A stretch of 64,000 nucleotides of DNA, taken from DFXE01 sp032054765 (GTDB lineage Bacteria > Bacteroidota > Bacteroidia > Bacteroidales > Tannerellaceae). The notes under the pieces are model-generated. The model ran no database searches. It saw only the letters and a program-made list of their open reading frames with translations, and was not told where the DNA came from. Position 1 is the stretch's first letter. Every line of letters begins with the position of its first letter. The DNA is taken from assembly GCA_032054765.1 (NCBI GenBank), contig DAMBSC010000017.1:1-64000 (forward strand), given 5' to 3'. Shown one piece after another: positions 42,057-51,839 of this stretch. Made by a program: the position numbers and the translations under genes.

Positions 42057-44156
42057 ATGAACGATATAAAAATAGCAATCCTTGCCGAAAAACCATCTGT
42101 AGCAAGGAGTATAGCCGAGGTGGTCGGAGCAAAAACAAAGAAAGACGGCTATCTGGAAGGTAACAATTACCTTGTAACGTGGGCTTTCGGGCATTTGGTG
42201 CAGCTCGCACTTCCTGAACACTACGGGGCAAAAGGATTTTCGAGGGATCACCTCCCGATTATTCCCCATGAATTTATGCTCATTCCCAGACAGGTCCGTG
42301 CGGAAAAGGGATATAAAGATGATCCGTCAGCACTCAAACAGTTAAAGATTATCGAACAGGTATTTAAGCAATGCGAGAAAATTATTGTCGCAACCGATGC
42401 CGGACGCGAAGGAGAGTTAATATTCCGTCTTATATATGACTATCTGGCATCAGATATCTATTTTGAACGCCTTTGGATTTCTTCTTTGACAGAAAAATCA
42501 ATTAAAGAAGGGCTAATTAAACTAAAACCGGGTACGGAATACGACAATCTTTATGCAGCGGCAGAAGCCCGTAGCCAGGCTGACTGGCTTATTGGCATCA
42601 ATGGTTCTCAGGCATTAAGCGTTGCCGCAGGCAATGGCGTCTATTCTTTGGGCAGAGTCCAGACACCGACACTGGCGATGATATGCAGCCGTTATCTGGA
42701 AAACAAAAACTTTAAACCTATACCATTCTGGCAGATGCAGCTTACTACTTCTATTGCCGGAAAAAATGTAACGGCAGCAGGAAAAGATAAGTTTTTCGAT
42801 CATGCGCAAGCAACAGCCATTTATAATAAGGTACGTTATGCGGATAAAGTTTCTGCCACAAAAGTAGAGCGCAAGGAAACAAGGCAGGAACCACCACTGC
42901 TATATGACTTGACCACATTACAAAAAGAAGCCAATAGCAAACACGGTTTCTCTGCAGATAAAACCTTGTCCCTTGCACAAAAACTATATGAATCTAAATT
43001 TCTGACTTATCCAAGAACGGGAAGCAGGTATATTTCGGATGATATTTTTCTTGAAATCGGAGGATTGATCGGTAAACTGAAAGAATACAATCGTTTTACT
43101 TCTTATGCCGAAAAGCTATCAGACATGAATCTGAACATCCGTTCGGTAGATGAAAAGAAAGTAACCGACCACCATGCTTTGCTTATCACTGAGAATCTGC
43201 CGGAAACCTTACCTTCAGATGAACGAATCATCTATGAAATGGTGGCTGCCCGTATGCTGGAGGCTTTCTCTTCCGCATGTATCAAAGATGTAACTACCGT
43301 AATATTCGACATAGACAATACACAGTTTGAAGTCAAAGGTTCTGTGATGAAACGAAAAGGATGGCGTGAAGTCCTGAATGAGAAAGAAGAAGATACCGAT
43401 AATAATACGGAACTTCCCGAAATACACGAAGGAGAAGCCTATCCTGCATCTTCCATAGATTTACAGGAGAAACAAACCAAGCCCAAACCGCTTCATACAG
43501 AAAGCTCCCTGCTTGGAGCAATGGAAACCTGCGGAAAGGATTTGGAGAACGAAGAGCAACGGCTTGCCTTGAAGACCTGCGGTATTGGTACACCTGCCAC
43601 CCGTGCAGCTATTATTGAAACACTATTTTCCCGTGATTATATCCGTCGTGAGAAAAAATCATTAGTACCAACCGATAAGGGATTCTCGGTTTATGATATC
43701 GTTAAAGACAAACGAATATCCGATGTTGAAATGACCGGCTATTGGGAAGATGCGTTCCTGAAAATCGAACGGGGAGAACAAAGTGCCGATAACTTTACCA
43801 AAGGCATTGAGGTTTATGCCCATCAAATAACCGAGGAACTGCTGAATTTCAATCTGGCATTTTCAGCCAATTCGTACTCTTGTCCCAAGTGCGGAAAGCG
43901 AGGATTGAGATTTCTTCCTCCCGTTTGTAAATGTTCCGACGACTCTTGCGGCTTTGTGATGTTTCGTAATTGCGGAGGAAAGAAACTTAGCGATGATATT
44001 TTTATAGAATTGCTCTCCGAAGGAAAAACCCACCTTATCAAAGGCTTTACCAGCAAAGCCGGAAAACGCTTCGACGCTTACCTCACTCTTAATAGTGAAT
44101 GTAAGATCATTTACGAGTTTCCCGAAAGGAAAGGCAATTATAAACGGGGAAAATAA
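42057..44156 (+). CDS. topB: DNA topoisomerase III
   Basis: A 699-residue type IA topoisomerase. The Toprim domain has ILAEKPSVARSIAE (about 6-19) and VATDAGREGELIFRL (about 115-129, with the DxGxEGE metal site). The catalytic tyrosine is Tyr318 in LTYPRTGSRY. A C-terminal zinc-ribbon has CPKCGKRG...CKCSDDSCGF (about 606-630). It resolves or decatenates single-stranded or replicating DNA and is part of the conjugative-transposon backbone, where it has also been annotated as Exc. Length and motifs are complete. Confidence 0.95.
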   Translation: MNDIKIAILAEKPSVARSIAEVVGAKTKKDGYLEGNNYLVTWAFGHLVQLALPEHYGAKGFSRDHLPIIPHEFMLIPRQVRAEKGYKDDPSALKQLKIIEQVFKQCEKIIVATDAGREGELIFRLIYDYLASDIYFERLWISSLTEKSIKEGLIKLKPGTEYDNLYAAAEARSQADWLIGINGSQALSVAAGNGVYSLGRVQTPTLAMICSRYLENKNFKPIPFWQMQLTTSIAGKNVTAAGKDKFFDHAQATAIYNKVRYADKVSATKVERKETRQEPPLLYDLTTLQKEANSKHGFSADKTLSLAQKLYESKFLTYPRTGSRYISDDIFLEIGGLIGKLKEYNRFTSYAEKLSDMNLNIRSVDEKKVTDHHALLITENLPETLPSDERIIYEMVAARMLEAFSSACIKDVTTVIFDIDNTQFEVKGSVMKRKGWREVLNEKEEDTDNNTELPEIHEGEAYPASSIDLQEKQTKPKPLHTESSLLGAMETCGKDLENEEQRLALKTCGIGTPATRAAIIETLFSRDYIRREKKSLVPTDKGFSVYDIVKDKRISDVEMTGYWEDAFLKIERGEQSADNFTKGIEVYAHQITEELLNFNLAFSANSYSCPKCGKRGLRFLPPVCKCSDDSCGFVMFRNCGGKKLSDDIFIELLSEGKTHLIKGFTSKAGKRFDAYLTLNSECKIIYEFPERKGNYKRGK

Positions 44157-44213
44157 GTATATTTACCACAGATTCTACAAGAAGCATAAAACTGTTTATA
44201 CTAGTTTGGCTTT

Positions 44214-44303
44214 GAGTTAATCTGTGGATAAGGCATCTGGGCTTGAATAACCCAGATGCCGTTTTCGTTTCTCCCATTCAATTTTATCCACAAATTAATT
44301 CAA
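44214..44303. promoter_or_regulatory. terminator nested in an inverted repeat, before the DUF1896 gene
   Basis: Inner stem GGCATCTGGG (44232-44241) / CCCAGATGCC (44251-44260), ten perfect pairs, followed by GTTTTCGTTT, can end the topB transcript. Outside it GAGTTAATCTGTGGATAA (44214-44231) faces TTATCCACAAATTAATTC (44284-44301), an imperfect inverted repeat. The right arm is the conserved 20-mer seen before traN, traE and topB. Confidence 0.65.
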
Positions 44304-44313
44304 GTCATACATA

Positions 44314-44745
44314 ATGAAAAAAGATAAACAGGAATTATCCTATTACGGACTACTATTACTTTCCTATTTAAAAGAAAGCCATCCCGATAAAGCAAATGAT
44401 AAAGAATTTATCCGGCTCCGCTCTGAACTTGCAGCCGAAAATTATGCGGGAGCCATTGCCAACGGATACACACATCAATCAGCAGAAGAAACAGCCTCCT
44501 CAATTCTTTACGAAGGACTGTTATTTTCCCGATACGATACTATCCGAAACGTATTAATTAATGAGTTTACCATTATTCCCTCGGAAAGGATAAACAGCCT
44601 GGCAATGGAATTGCTAATGCTATCCGAAGAAGTTTTTTCTGAATATCCCGTCGACGACTCATTTGCCAACTCTCCCGAATTTCCTTTATTATATACTGAA
44701 CTGGTAGGATTTATTGATTTATGGAGGGAAGAAAATGAGCTATAA
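44314..44745 (+). CDS. DUF1896 family protein
   Basis: A 143-residue helical, acidic protein of the DUF1896 family (ELSYYGLLLLSYLKESHPDKANDKEFIRLR; NGYTHQSAEETASSILYEGLLFSRYDTI). The family is nearly confined to Bacteroidota mobile elements and precedes the large methylase-helicase gene, as here; the two overlap by 11 bp. Function is unknown. Its ATG lies 10 bases after the conserved 20-mer. Confidence 0.85.
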   Translation: MKKDKQELSYYGLLLLSYLKESHPDKANDKEFIRLRSELAAENYAGAIANGYTHQSAEETASSILYEGLLFSRYDTIRNVLINEFTIIPSERINSLAMELLMLSEEVFSEYPVDDSFANSPEFPLLYTELVGFIDLWREENEL

Positions 44746-47700
44746 TAAAAAGGCTCATTTACGAGCCAACATAGATGCCATCCGCATTGTCCTTACCCTT
44801 GACAGGGAAAACCGCATGGCAACAAATGCAGAACTGCAAGTCTTGCAGCAGTATAGCGGATTCGGAGGATTGAAGTGTGTACTTAATCCGGCTTCTACGC
44901 TTGCCGATACCGCATCATGGGCAAGATCAGAACTGGAACTTTTTCCGCTTGTTTCGGAATTACACAGTGTGCTTCGGGAGAATACAGATAGTGAGCGTGA
45001 ATACCGTAACTATATGTCGAGTATTCAAAACTCTGTCCTTTCCGCTTTCTATACGCCACCGGAGGTTATCGGGAGTATCAATAATGCTTTGCAGGAAAAA
45101 GGAATTATCATAGATCGGTTTCTTGACCCGTCTGCCGGAATCGGCGCTTTTTCATCTCAAATTAAACTGGCTAAGGACGCTGAAAGTATCTGTTTTGAAA
45201 AAGACCTGCTTACCGGAAAGATACTTTCTGCCCTCAATCCCGAAAGCAAAGTCAAGATTGAAGGCTTTGAACATATTGAGGGACGCTATAACAATTACTT
45301 TGATATAGCAGCATCTAATATTCCCTTTGGCGAAATAAAAGTTTTCGACGCTGATTACCGGACGAGAAAGCCGAATGTATACCATGAATCGACCAGCTAT
45401 ATACACGATTATTTCTTCCTCAAAGCTTTGGACTCGGTAAGAGAAGGGGGTATCGTCGCTTTTATCACTTCACAGGGAGTCGCTAATTCTAACAGAAACC
45501 TTCCGGTGCGCTCTTTCCTGATTTCCCAGTCAGATTTGGTTTCACTTGTCAGGTTGCCCAATAATCTTTTTATAGATAGTGCCGGAACTGAGGTTGGCAG
45601 CGACCTGATTATCCTGCAAAAGAATACCGAAAAGCAACTCATGACAGAGCAGGAACTGAGTTTCGTAAATACGCATATAAATGAAAAAGGAGAAACCGTC
45701 AATAGTCTTTTTGCGGATAATAATACCGATAGGGTTATTCATACCCGCATTGTTGAGGATACAAATATGTACGGAAAACCATCATTTATATATCTGCATG
45801 ACGGAGGAGCAGATGGAATTGCCACTGATTTACAGAAAATGCTTACGGAGGATTTCTCTCACAACCTGAATACAGAATTATATCATAGTAACTCTGTTAA
45901 GCCGCATATTACAGAGCCTGTTCCAAAACCGGAAAGCCCATCCGAGGAAGATCTTCAGGAAATGGCTGCACACTTTGAACAGCGGGAGAAAGAATTTATG
46001 GAACAGCATCCACCAACTCCCGAAGATTTTGGAATAAAAGAGGAAAAGTTACGAACGGAGGAATCTTTAGAAATTAATGTATCTGCTCCGCTTATGTCGT
46101 TATACGATCTGTGGGGATTTTCTGATGCAGAACGGACACAGGTAAAGCCAAAACGTGGACAAAAGAAAGCAACGGTAAAATCATCACCTGTACAAAAGGA
46201 TTTATTCGGTAATCCGGTAGAAAAACAACAAAGTAAGCAAGGACAACAGAAAAACACATCAACTTCTCCGAAAGAAAATCCGGCAAAGGAGAATGTTTAT
46301 CCTGTATCTGATGCCCGAAAAGAAGAAGCCGCGAAGCAATGGGAAGAATATATGAAACCCCGTCCTTATTCTGGTGAACTTAAAGATTACCACAAAGAAG
46401 GAACTTTAGTCAAAGAGGAAAACGGGCAAATAGGTGTTCTTAAAAACCGTTATTCGGACGGTGCGGAATTTCACCCGTTGGATATTCCACAGTTACAAAG
46501 AGGAAAACTGGAAAGATATATTGAGATACGTGACACGTATAATACACTTTATAATCATGAGGCAGAACACCTGACGGAGCATGCTTCCCTTCGGAGCAAC
46601 CTGAATCTGGTTTATGATTCATTCGTGAAAAGATACGGCAACCTGAATGATAAGCAGAATATCAACACCTTGAAAATGGATGTCGGAGCAACCGCTATTC
46701 TTGCTCTTGAACGAAGCATTGACGGCAAACTTCAAAAAGCGGACATCTTCGACCATCCGGTAGCTTTCAATTCCAACGAAATTACTTCAGCTAATACATC
46801 TGAAGAAGCGTTAGTAGCTTCCTTAAACAAGCATGGTGAATTCCAAATGGATTACATGATTTCCCTATTAGCGGATAAAACACCGGATGAACTGATTAAT
46901 GACCTTGAAGGAAGAGTTTATTTTAATCCTATTATTCAGAATTATGAGATACGGGATAAGTTTATAGCAGGAAATGTTGTGGAGAAAGCGGAACGGATTG
47001 AACGCTATTTCGCAGACCATCCCGAAGATTTACAGTCGCAAAAATCACTTGCAGCCTTGCATGATGCTAAACCGCAACCTATCCGGTATGAAGAGTTGGA
47101 TTTCAACTTCGGGGAGCGCTGGATTCCGATGAATGTGTATGAAGAATATGCTTCCAAGTTGTTCGATACGCGTGTTCAGATAGACTATTATGCCTCACGG
47201 GACGACTTCAATGTGTCTGCACCCAATCCGAACCTTATTATTTATGAAAAGTTTGGAGTGAAAAGCGAATCCCAGTTATTTAATGGCATCCACCTGATGA
47301 AGAATGCCTTACTAAATACAACGCCGAATATTACCAAAACAGTTGAGATATTAGATCAGACAACAGGAGAAATGAAAAATGTCAAAGTTCCTGATGCGGA
47401 AGCCATACAGCTTGCCAACAGCAAGATTGATGAGATACGAAATGGTTTCTCCGACTGGTTGGACGACCAGCCGCAGGCATATAAAGACAAACTGACGGAT
47501 TTATACAATCGCAAATTTAATTGCTTCGTCCGGCCCCAATATGATGGTTCGCACCAAACATTTCCTGATTTGGACCTGAAAGGACTGGGTATTCCTGATT
47601 TATACCAGTCACAAAAAGATTGTATCTGGATGCAGAAATTGCTCGGCGGGGGCATTGCGGATCATGAGGTGGGCGGCGGTAAAACCCTCATTATGTGCGT

Positions 47701-50527
47701 GTCTGCTTATGAAATGAAGCGTCTGGGAATGGCAAATAAACCTATGATTATCGGGCTAAAAGCCAATGTACATGAGATAGCCAGTACATTTAAAACTGCT
47801 TATCCTAATGCGAAAATACTCTATCCCGGCAAGGAAGATTTTACGCCAGCCAATCGCCAGAAGATTTTCAATGAAATCAAGAATAATGATTGGGATTGCG
47901 TAATCCTCACGCATGACCAGTTCGGAAAGATACCCCAATCTCCCGAAATACAGCAGGAGATATTTCAGGAGGAATTGGATAGTGTGGACGAAAATCTTCG
48001 CATACTTGAAAACCAAACGGGTAAAGCCGCATCCAAACGTATGAGGCGTGGGCTTGAAGTCAGGAAAAATAATCTGGAAGTAAAACTCTCAACGCTGTCC
48101 GAACAGATAAAGGAGCGCACCGATGATACGGTCGATTATAAGTTAATGGGTATCGATCACTTATTTGTAGACGAGAGCCACCAGTTCAAAAACCTGATGT
48201 TTACCACCCGTCACGACCGTGTGGCAGGACTGGGTAATCCCGAAGGTAGTCAGCGGGCGATGAATATGTTGTTTGCAATGCGTACCATGCAGGAGCGAAA
48301 AGATAAAGACTTATGCGCCACATTTCTTTCAGGTACCACCATTTCCAATTCATTGACGGAACTTTACCTGCTGTTCAAATATCTTCGCCCCAAAGAATTG
48401 GAACGGCAGGAAATACGTTCATTCGATGCATGGGCAGCAATCTTTGCCAAGAAAACTACCGATTTTGAGTTTTCCATTACCAACCAGATTGTAGCGAAAG
48501 AGCGTTTCCGGTATTTTATCAAAGTTCCTGAACTGGCAGCTTTCTACAATGAAATAACCGATTTTCGCACAGCAAAAGACATTGGTATTGATCGTCCCGA
48601 AAAGAACGAGATACTGCATAATATTCCACCGACACCACAACAGGAAGTTTTTATCGGCAAGCTAATGCAGTTTGCCAATACAGGGGATGCCACTATTTTA
48701 GGTAGACCACCGCTATCAGAGAGTGAGGAAAAAGCCAAGATGCTTATAGCTACGGACTATGCCCGTAAGATGGCATTGGATATGCGCATGATTGATCCGG
48801 CTTATGAAGACCATGTAGATAATAAGGCTTCCCATTGTGCTGCTAAGGTAGCGGAATACTATACTAAATATGATGCCCAGAAAGGAACACAGTTTATTTT
48901 CAGTGATTTAGGAACGTATAAACCGAATGAATGGAATCCGTATAGTGAGATAAAACGTAAACTAGTGGAAGATCATGGTATTCCTGCCCATGAGATACGA
49001 TTTATTCAGGAAGCAAAAACAGAAAGGTCCCGTAAGGCAATGATTGAAGCCATGAACGAGGGACGGATACGTGTATTGTTTGGTTCCACATCTATGTTGG
49101 GAACGGGTGTTAATGCACAAAAACGAGCGGTTGCTCTCCATCATTGCGATATTCCGTGGCGACCGTCAGATTTGGCGCAGCGTGATGGCAGAGCCGTCCG
49201 CAAGGGCAATGAAGTTGCTAAAACATTTGCTGGAGATAAAGTAGATATTATTATTTATGCTGTTGAAAAATCGCTTGATTCTTACAAATTTAATCTACTT
49301 CAAAATAAACAGACTTTTATTAACCAGTTAAAAACGAATACACTTAGTAGCCGGACGATAGATGAGGGCAGTATGGACGAAGGTAGCGGTATGAATTTCT
49401 CCGAATATGTTGCTATACTCTCCGGCAATACCGATTTGTTGGAGAAAGCCAAGCTGGAAAAGAAGATCAATGCGTTGGAATCGGAAAGGCGTTCCTTTGA
49501 AAAAGGTAAATCTTCCGCTATCTACAAATTAGAAGACAGTACCCGTGCATTGGATAGTAACAATGAGTTTATTTCGCGGATGACTCAGGACTGGTCCGCT
49601 TTTTCTTCACGGGTACAAAAGGATAAGGATGGGAACTATCTGAATCCGGTAAAACTATATAACTTCGACAGTACCGACCCGAAGGCTATCGGTAAAAAGC
49701 TCAATGAGATTGCTGATAATGTACGTACAGAGAGAGAATATTTTAATATTGGAGAATTATATGGTTTTAAATTGTCGGTAAAATCAGAACCCAGCCAAAA
49801 GGAAGGTGTTCTTTTTAATGATAATCGCTTTTTCATAGTTGGTGATAGCGGTGTGAAATACAACTACAACAACGGACATCTCGCTGTTGATCCGCTTACC
49901 GCTTCTAAGAACTTCATTAATGCGTTGGATAAAATACCTTCGATTTTGGAACAGTATCAGGAAAAGAACAAAAAAATAGAGGCAGATATCCCTGTATTGA
50001 AAGAGGTTGTCAATTCATCATGGAAGAAAGAACCGGAACTGAAAGAATTAAAATCGGAATTGTCAGCGTTGGAACGAAGAATACAATTAACACTTACATC
50101 TAAGCCTGAAGCTATTGATGGAGAAATCATCAGTAAAGAGGAAGCCGCCAAATTACAAGAAAAACAAGCTGACCGGAAAGAATATCCCGAAGATTGGCAA
50201 CCTCCCAAAATAGAAGTTCCTCCGGCTCCAATGCATCAAGCAGGCAAACCTGTTACGATAAGTATTAAAGAGGAATTGCTGAAAGTAAGGGAACGAGGAG
50301 AAGTAGCTGCTGTACAAGAGGCATCTATACAATCATCTCCATTTGGGACCGCGTATAATGTACGTTCGTCTCAACCCCAGTCAATCAAAGAAATTCTCGC
50401 TTCGGCTGATAGTAGACTGATTATAGGAGGAATAGGAAACCATAGCAAAAATGAGACTACCGAACCGGTCAAAGAAGAAGTGGTAATGGAGCAACCGGTA
50501 CAACAATCCAGAAGATTCAAGTTATGA
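44735..50527 (+). CDS. N6-DNA methylase / SNF2-type helicase fusion
   Basis: A 1930-residue multidomain protein. The methyltransferase module has SAM motif FLDPSAGIGAF (about 130-140) and catalytic NIPFGE (about 185-190, a variant of NPPF/Y). A long linker follows (to about 600). The helicase part has HEVGGGKTL as P-loop (near 980), LFVDESHQF as motif II, and GTGVNAQKRA...RPSDLAQRDGRAVRKG as motif VI. A coiled-coil tail with SERRSFEKGKSSAIYKLE ends the protein. Such giants are backbone genes of Bacteroides conjugative transposons and may modify or protect the element. ATG 44735 is chosen over a frame start at 44714. Confidence 0.88.
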   Translation: MSYNKKAHLRANIDAIRIVLTLDRENRMATNAELQVLQQYSGFGGLKCVLNPASTLADTASWARSELELFPLVSELHSVLRENTDSEREYRNYMSSIQNSVLSAFYTPPEVIGSINNALQEKGIIIDRFLDPSAGIGAFSSQIKLAKDAESICFEKDLLTGKILSALNPESKVKIEGFEHIEGRYNNYFDIAASNIPFGEIKVFDADYRTRKPNVYHESTSYIHDYFFLKALDSVREGGIVAFITSQGVANSNRNLPVRSFLISQSDLVSLVRLPNNLFIDSAGTEVGSDLIILQKNTEKQLMTEQELSFVNTHINEKGETVNSLFADNNTDRVIHTRIVEDTNMYGKPSFIYLHDGGADGIATDLQKMLTEDFSHNLNTELYHSNSVKPHITEPVPKPESPSEEDLQEMAAHFEQREKEFMEQHPPTPEDFGIKEEKLRTEESLEINVSAPLMSLYDLWGFSDAERTQVKPKRGQKKATVKSSPVQKDLFGNPVEKQQSKQGQQKNTSTSPKENPAKENVYPVSDARKEEAAKQWEEYMKPRPYSGELKDYHKEGTLVKEENGQIGVLKNRYSDGAEFHPLDIPQLQRGKLERYIEIRDTYNTLYNHEAEHLTEHASLRSNLNLVYDSFVKRYGNLNDKQNINTLKMDVGATAILALERSIDGKLQKADIFDHPVAFNSNEITSANTSEEALVASLNKHGEFQMDYMISLLADKTPDELINDLEGRVYFNPIIQNYEIRDKFIAGNVVEKAERIERYFADHPEDLQSQKSLAALHDAKPQPIRYEELDFNFGERWIPMNVYEEYASKLFDTRVQIDYYASRDDFNVSAPNPNLIIYEKFGVKSESQLFNGIHLMKNALLNTTPNITKTVEILDQTTGEMKNVKVPDAEAIQLANSKIDEIRNGFSDWLDDQPQAYKDKLTDLYNRKFNCFVRPQYDGSHQTFPDLDLKGLGIPDLYQSQKDCIWMQKLLGGGIADHEVGGGKTLIMCVSAYEMKRLGMANKPMIIGLKANVHEIASTFKTAYPNAKILYPGKEDFTPANRQKIFNEIKNNDWDCVILTHDQFGKIPQSPEIQQEIFQEELDSVDENLRILENQTGKAASKRMRRGLEVRKNNLEVKLSTLSEQIKERTDDTVDYKLMGIDHLFVDESHQFKNLMFTTRHDRVAGLGNPEGSQRAMNMLFAMRTMQERKDKDLCATFLSGTTISNSLTELYLLFKYLRPKELERQEIRSFDAWAAIFAKKTTDFEFSITNQIVAKERFRYFIKVPELAAFYNEITDFRTAKDIGIDRPEKNEILHNIPPTPQQEVFIGKLMQFANTGDATILGRPPLSESEEKAKMLIATDYARKMALDMRMIDPAYEDHVDNKASHCAAKVAEYYTKYDAQKGTQFIFSDLGTYKPNEWNPYSEIKRKLVEDHGIPAHEIRFIQEAKTERSRKAMIEAMNEGRIRVLFGSTSMLGTGVNAQKRAVALHHCDIPWRPSDLAQRDGRAVRKGNEVAKTFAGDKVDIIIYAVEKSLDSYKFNLLQNKQTFINQLKTNTLSSRTIDEGSMDEGSGMNFSEYVAILSGNTDLLEKAKLEKKINALESERRSFEKGKSSAIYKLEDSTRALDSNNEFISRMTQDWSAFSSRVQKDKDGNYLNPVKLYNFDSTDPKAIGKKLNEIADNVRTEREYFNIGELYGFKLSVKSEPSQKEGVLFNDNRFFIVGDSGVKYNYNNGHLAVDPLTASKNFINALDKIPSILEQYQEKNKKIEADIPVLKEVVNSSWKKEPELKELKSELSALERRIQLTLTSKPEAIDGEIISKEEAAKLQEKQADRKEYPEDWQPPKIEVPPAPMHQAGKPVTISIKEELLKVRERGEVAAVQEASIQSSPFGTAYNVRSSQPQSIKEILASADSRLIIGGIGNHSKNETTEPVKEEVVMEQPVQQSRRFKL

Positions 50528-50550
50528 TTTTGCGTCATTGGTGTGTAGTA

Positions 50551-50584
50551 AAAAGCCTCTGCAAAATTTGATGCAGAGGCTTTT
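50551..50584. terminator. bidirectional terminator after the methylase-helicase gene
   Basis: AAAAGCCTCTGC (50551-50562) and GCAGAGGCTTTT (50573-50584) are perfect 12-bp arms with a 10-nt loop. A/T runs on both sides let it serve both converging transcripts. Confidence 0.8.
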
Positions 50585-50600
50585 GCTCTAAACAAGGATA

Positions 50601-50900
50601 TCACCCCATAAAATCGTCCCGTCCGGTGTTGTCTTTCGTCAAATGGTCTTTAACGAATTTCTTTACATCAGATTCGTAGTACAACGTTTTCTGACCAACC
50701 TGAATGTATTTTAATACACCTAAACTTCTGTAACGTTGCAGGCTGCGCTTGCTCAGTTTCAACATAAAACATAAATCCTGATTGTCGTATAATCTCTCTC
50801 CGTTCAGAATATTCCGTGCTTTTACACACGAAAGGACTTCGTCCAGTTTAGATGATATTTTTTCCATCCAACCTGTGAAACATTCATTCTCTAAATGCAT
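50601..50900 (-). CDS. excisionase-like helix-turn-helix protein
   Basis: A 99-residue protein. A helical N-terminus (WMEKISSKLDEVLSCVKARN) is followed by a MerR-like HTH of the type in excisionase-like proteins: YDNQDLCFMLKLSKRSLQRYRSLGVLKYIQVGQKTLYYESDVKKFVKDHL. Start chosen at ATG 50900, because the longer frame would begin with TTG inside a likely promoter element (GACCTTTG). Proteins of this kind act as regulators or recombination directionality factors in Bacteroides elements. Confidence 0.8.
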   Translation of the reverse strand: MHLENECFTGWMEKISSKLDEVLSCVKARNILNGERLYDNQDLCFMLKLSKRSLQRYRSLGVLKYIQVGQKTLYYESDVKKFVKDHLTKDNTGRDDFMG

Positions 50901-50983
50901 ACAATTTTCTTTTTTGAAATTAATAATCCAATTAATTCCAATCGATTGGTGATGCAAAGGTCGTTATTACAATCCAAGAAAAT

Positions 50984-51010
50984 AGGGGGAACGGTACACC
51001 CGTTCCCCCT
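50984..51010 (-). terminator. terminator of the RteC-like gene
   Basis: AGGGGGAACGG (50984-50994) and CCGTTCCCCCT (51000-51010) are perfect 11-bp arms. On the minus strand the stem is followed by ATTTTCTT. Confidence 0.75.
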
Positions 51011-51066
51011 GAAATAGTTTATAACTAGCTGAAAGCCAAATGTGTTTTTTTGAACTTTCTTGCGAT

Positions 51067-51708
51067 CTATGTTTGTGAATACCCCTCATCTTTGCTTTTT
51101 TGAATAAGAGCTTTCTTTAATCTGTCCAAAAATTCTGTTATATTTCCTGGTTTTCGCTTAAGTACTGCTTTTTCTTTTTTATAAATATCTCCAAACTCTA
51201 TATTAAATATTTTTTCAAAGCATTGAGTAAAATCACTAAAGAATATCTCTTTCCGGTCCATACGGTATACTCCGTTCTTTATATTAAAAATACCGGAGAC
51301 AATCTCCATAATATCTACCAGTTTAATAATATCCTGATTCAGATAAAAAGGAGATTTCCAGTCGGCTTCTATATTAATGAAATATTTAGGATATTCCATT
51401 TGCCGATAGAGTAATTCCAGTTCCATATTAATAAGAGACATTAGTTTATCCAGGAATACTATTTTCAGATGTCCATTATCAGTCGGCGAAGATTCTTCCA
51501 TAGATTTAAGGGTAACAAATTCTATGTAGGTAATATTAAGTTTACGGATCAATATTTTATTGTCATTCTCTCTGTTTAGAAAATGAAATAATTCTTCTAC
51601 AAATTCCTGATAAGCAACAGTCATTTTATCTGCAAGGGATTTATCATCCTGATAGGGATGCTTCAGCAACTTATATATCACTTTCTCTGTCAATTCCCAT
51701 TGAGCCAT
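51067..51708 (-). CDS. RteC-domain protein
   Basis: A 213-residue protein. The C-terminal 110 residues match the RteC pattern: LNQDIIKLVDIMEIVSGIFNIKNG, then FTQCFEKIFNIEFGDIYKK and LKRKPGNITEFLDRLKKALI. In CTnDOT RteC activates excision genes by binding DNA in their promoter. The N-terminal part is helical and diverged. No RteA/RteB sensor pair is present in the window. It may regulate the neighbouring HTH gene or the DUF3945-topB operon. Confidence 0.72.
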   Translation of the reverse strand: MAQWELTEKVIYKLLKHPYQDDKSLADKMTVAYQEFVEELFHFLNRENDNKILIRKLNITYIEFVTLKSMEESSPTDNGHLKIVFLDKLMSLINMELELLYRQMEYPKYFINIEADWKSPFYLNQDIIKLVDIMEIVSGIFNIKNGVYRMDRKEIFFSDFTQCFEKIFNIEFGDIYKKEKAVLKRKPGNITEFLDRLKKALIQKSKDEGYSQT

Positions 51709-51839
51709 AACTTATAACTTGTTTGCAATGAAACATTCATCTTTTGAAGTCAATAACCAAAGACTTAAAATTGCTATGGACAAATATATAGGATATTGTT
51801 TCTGAAAACCTTGATGTAGGTCAATCCGTAAGATTAATA

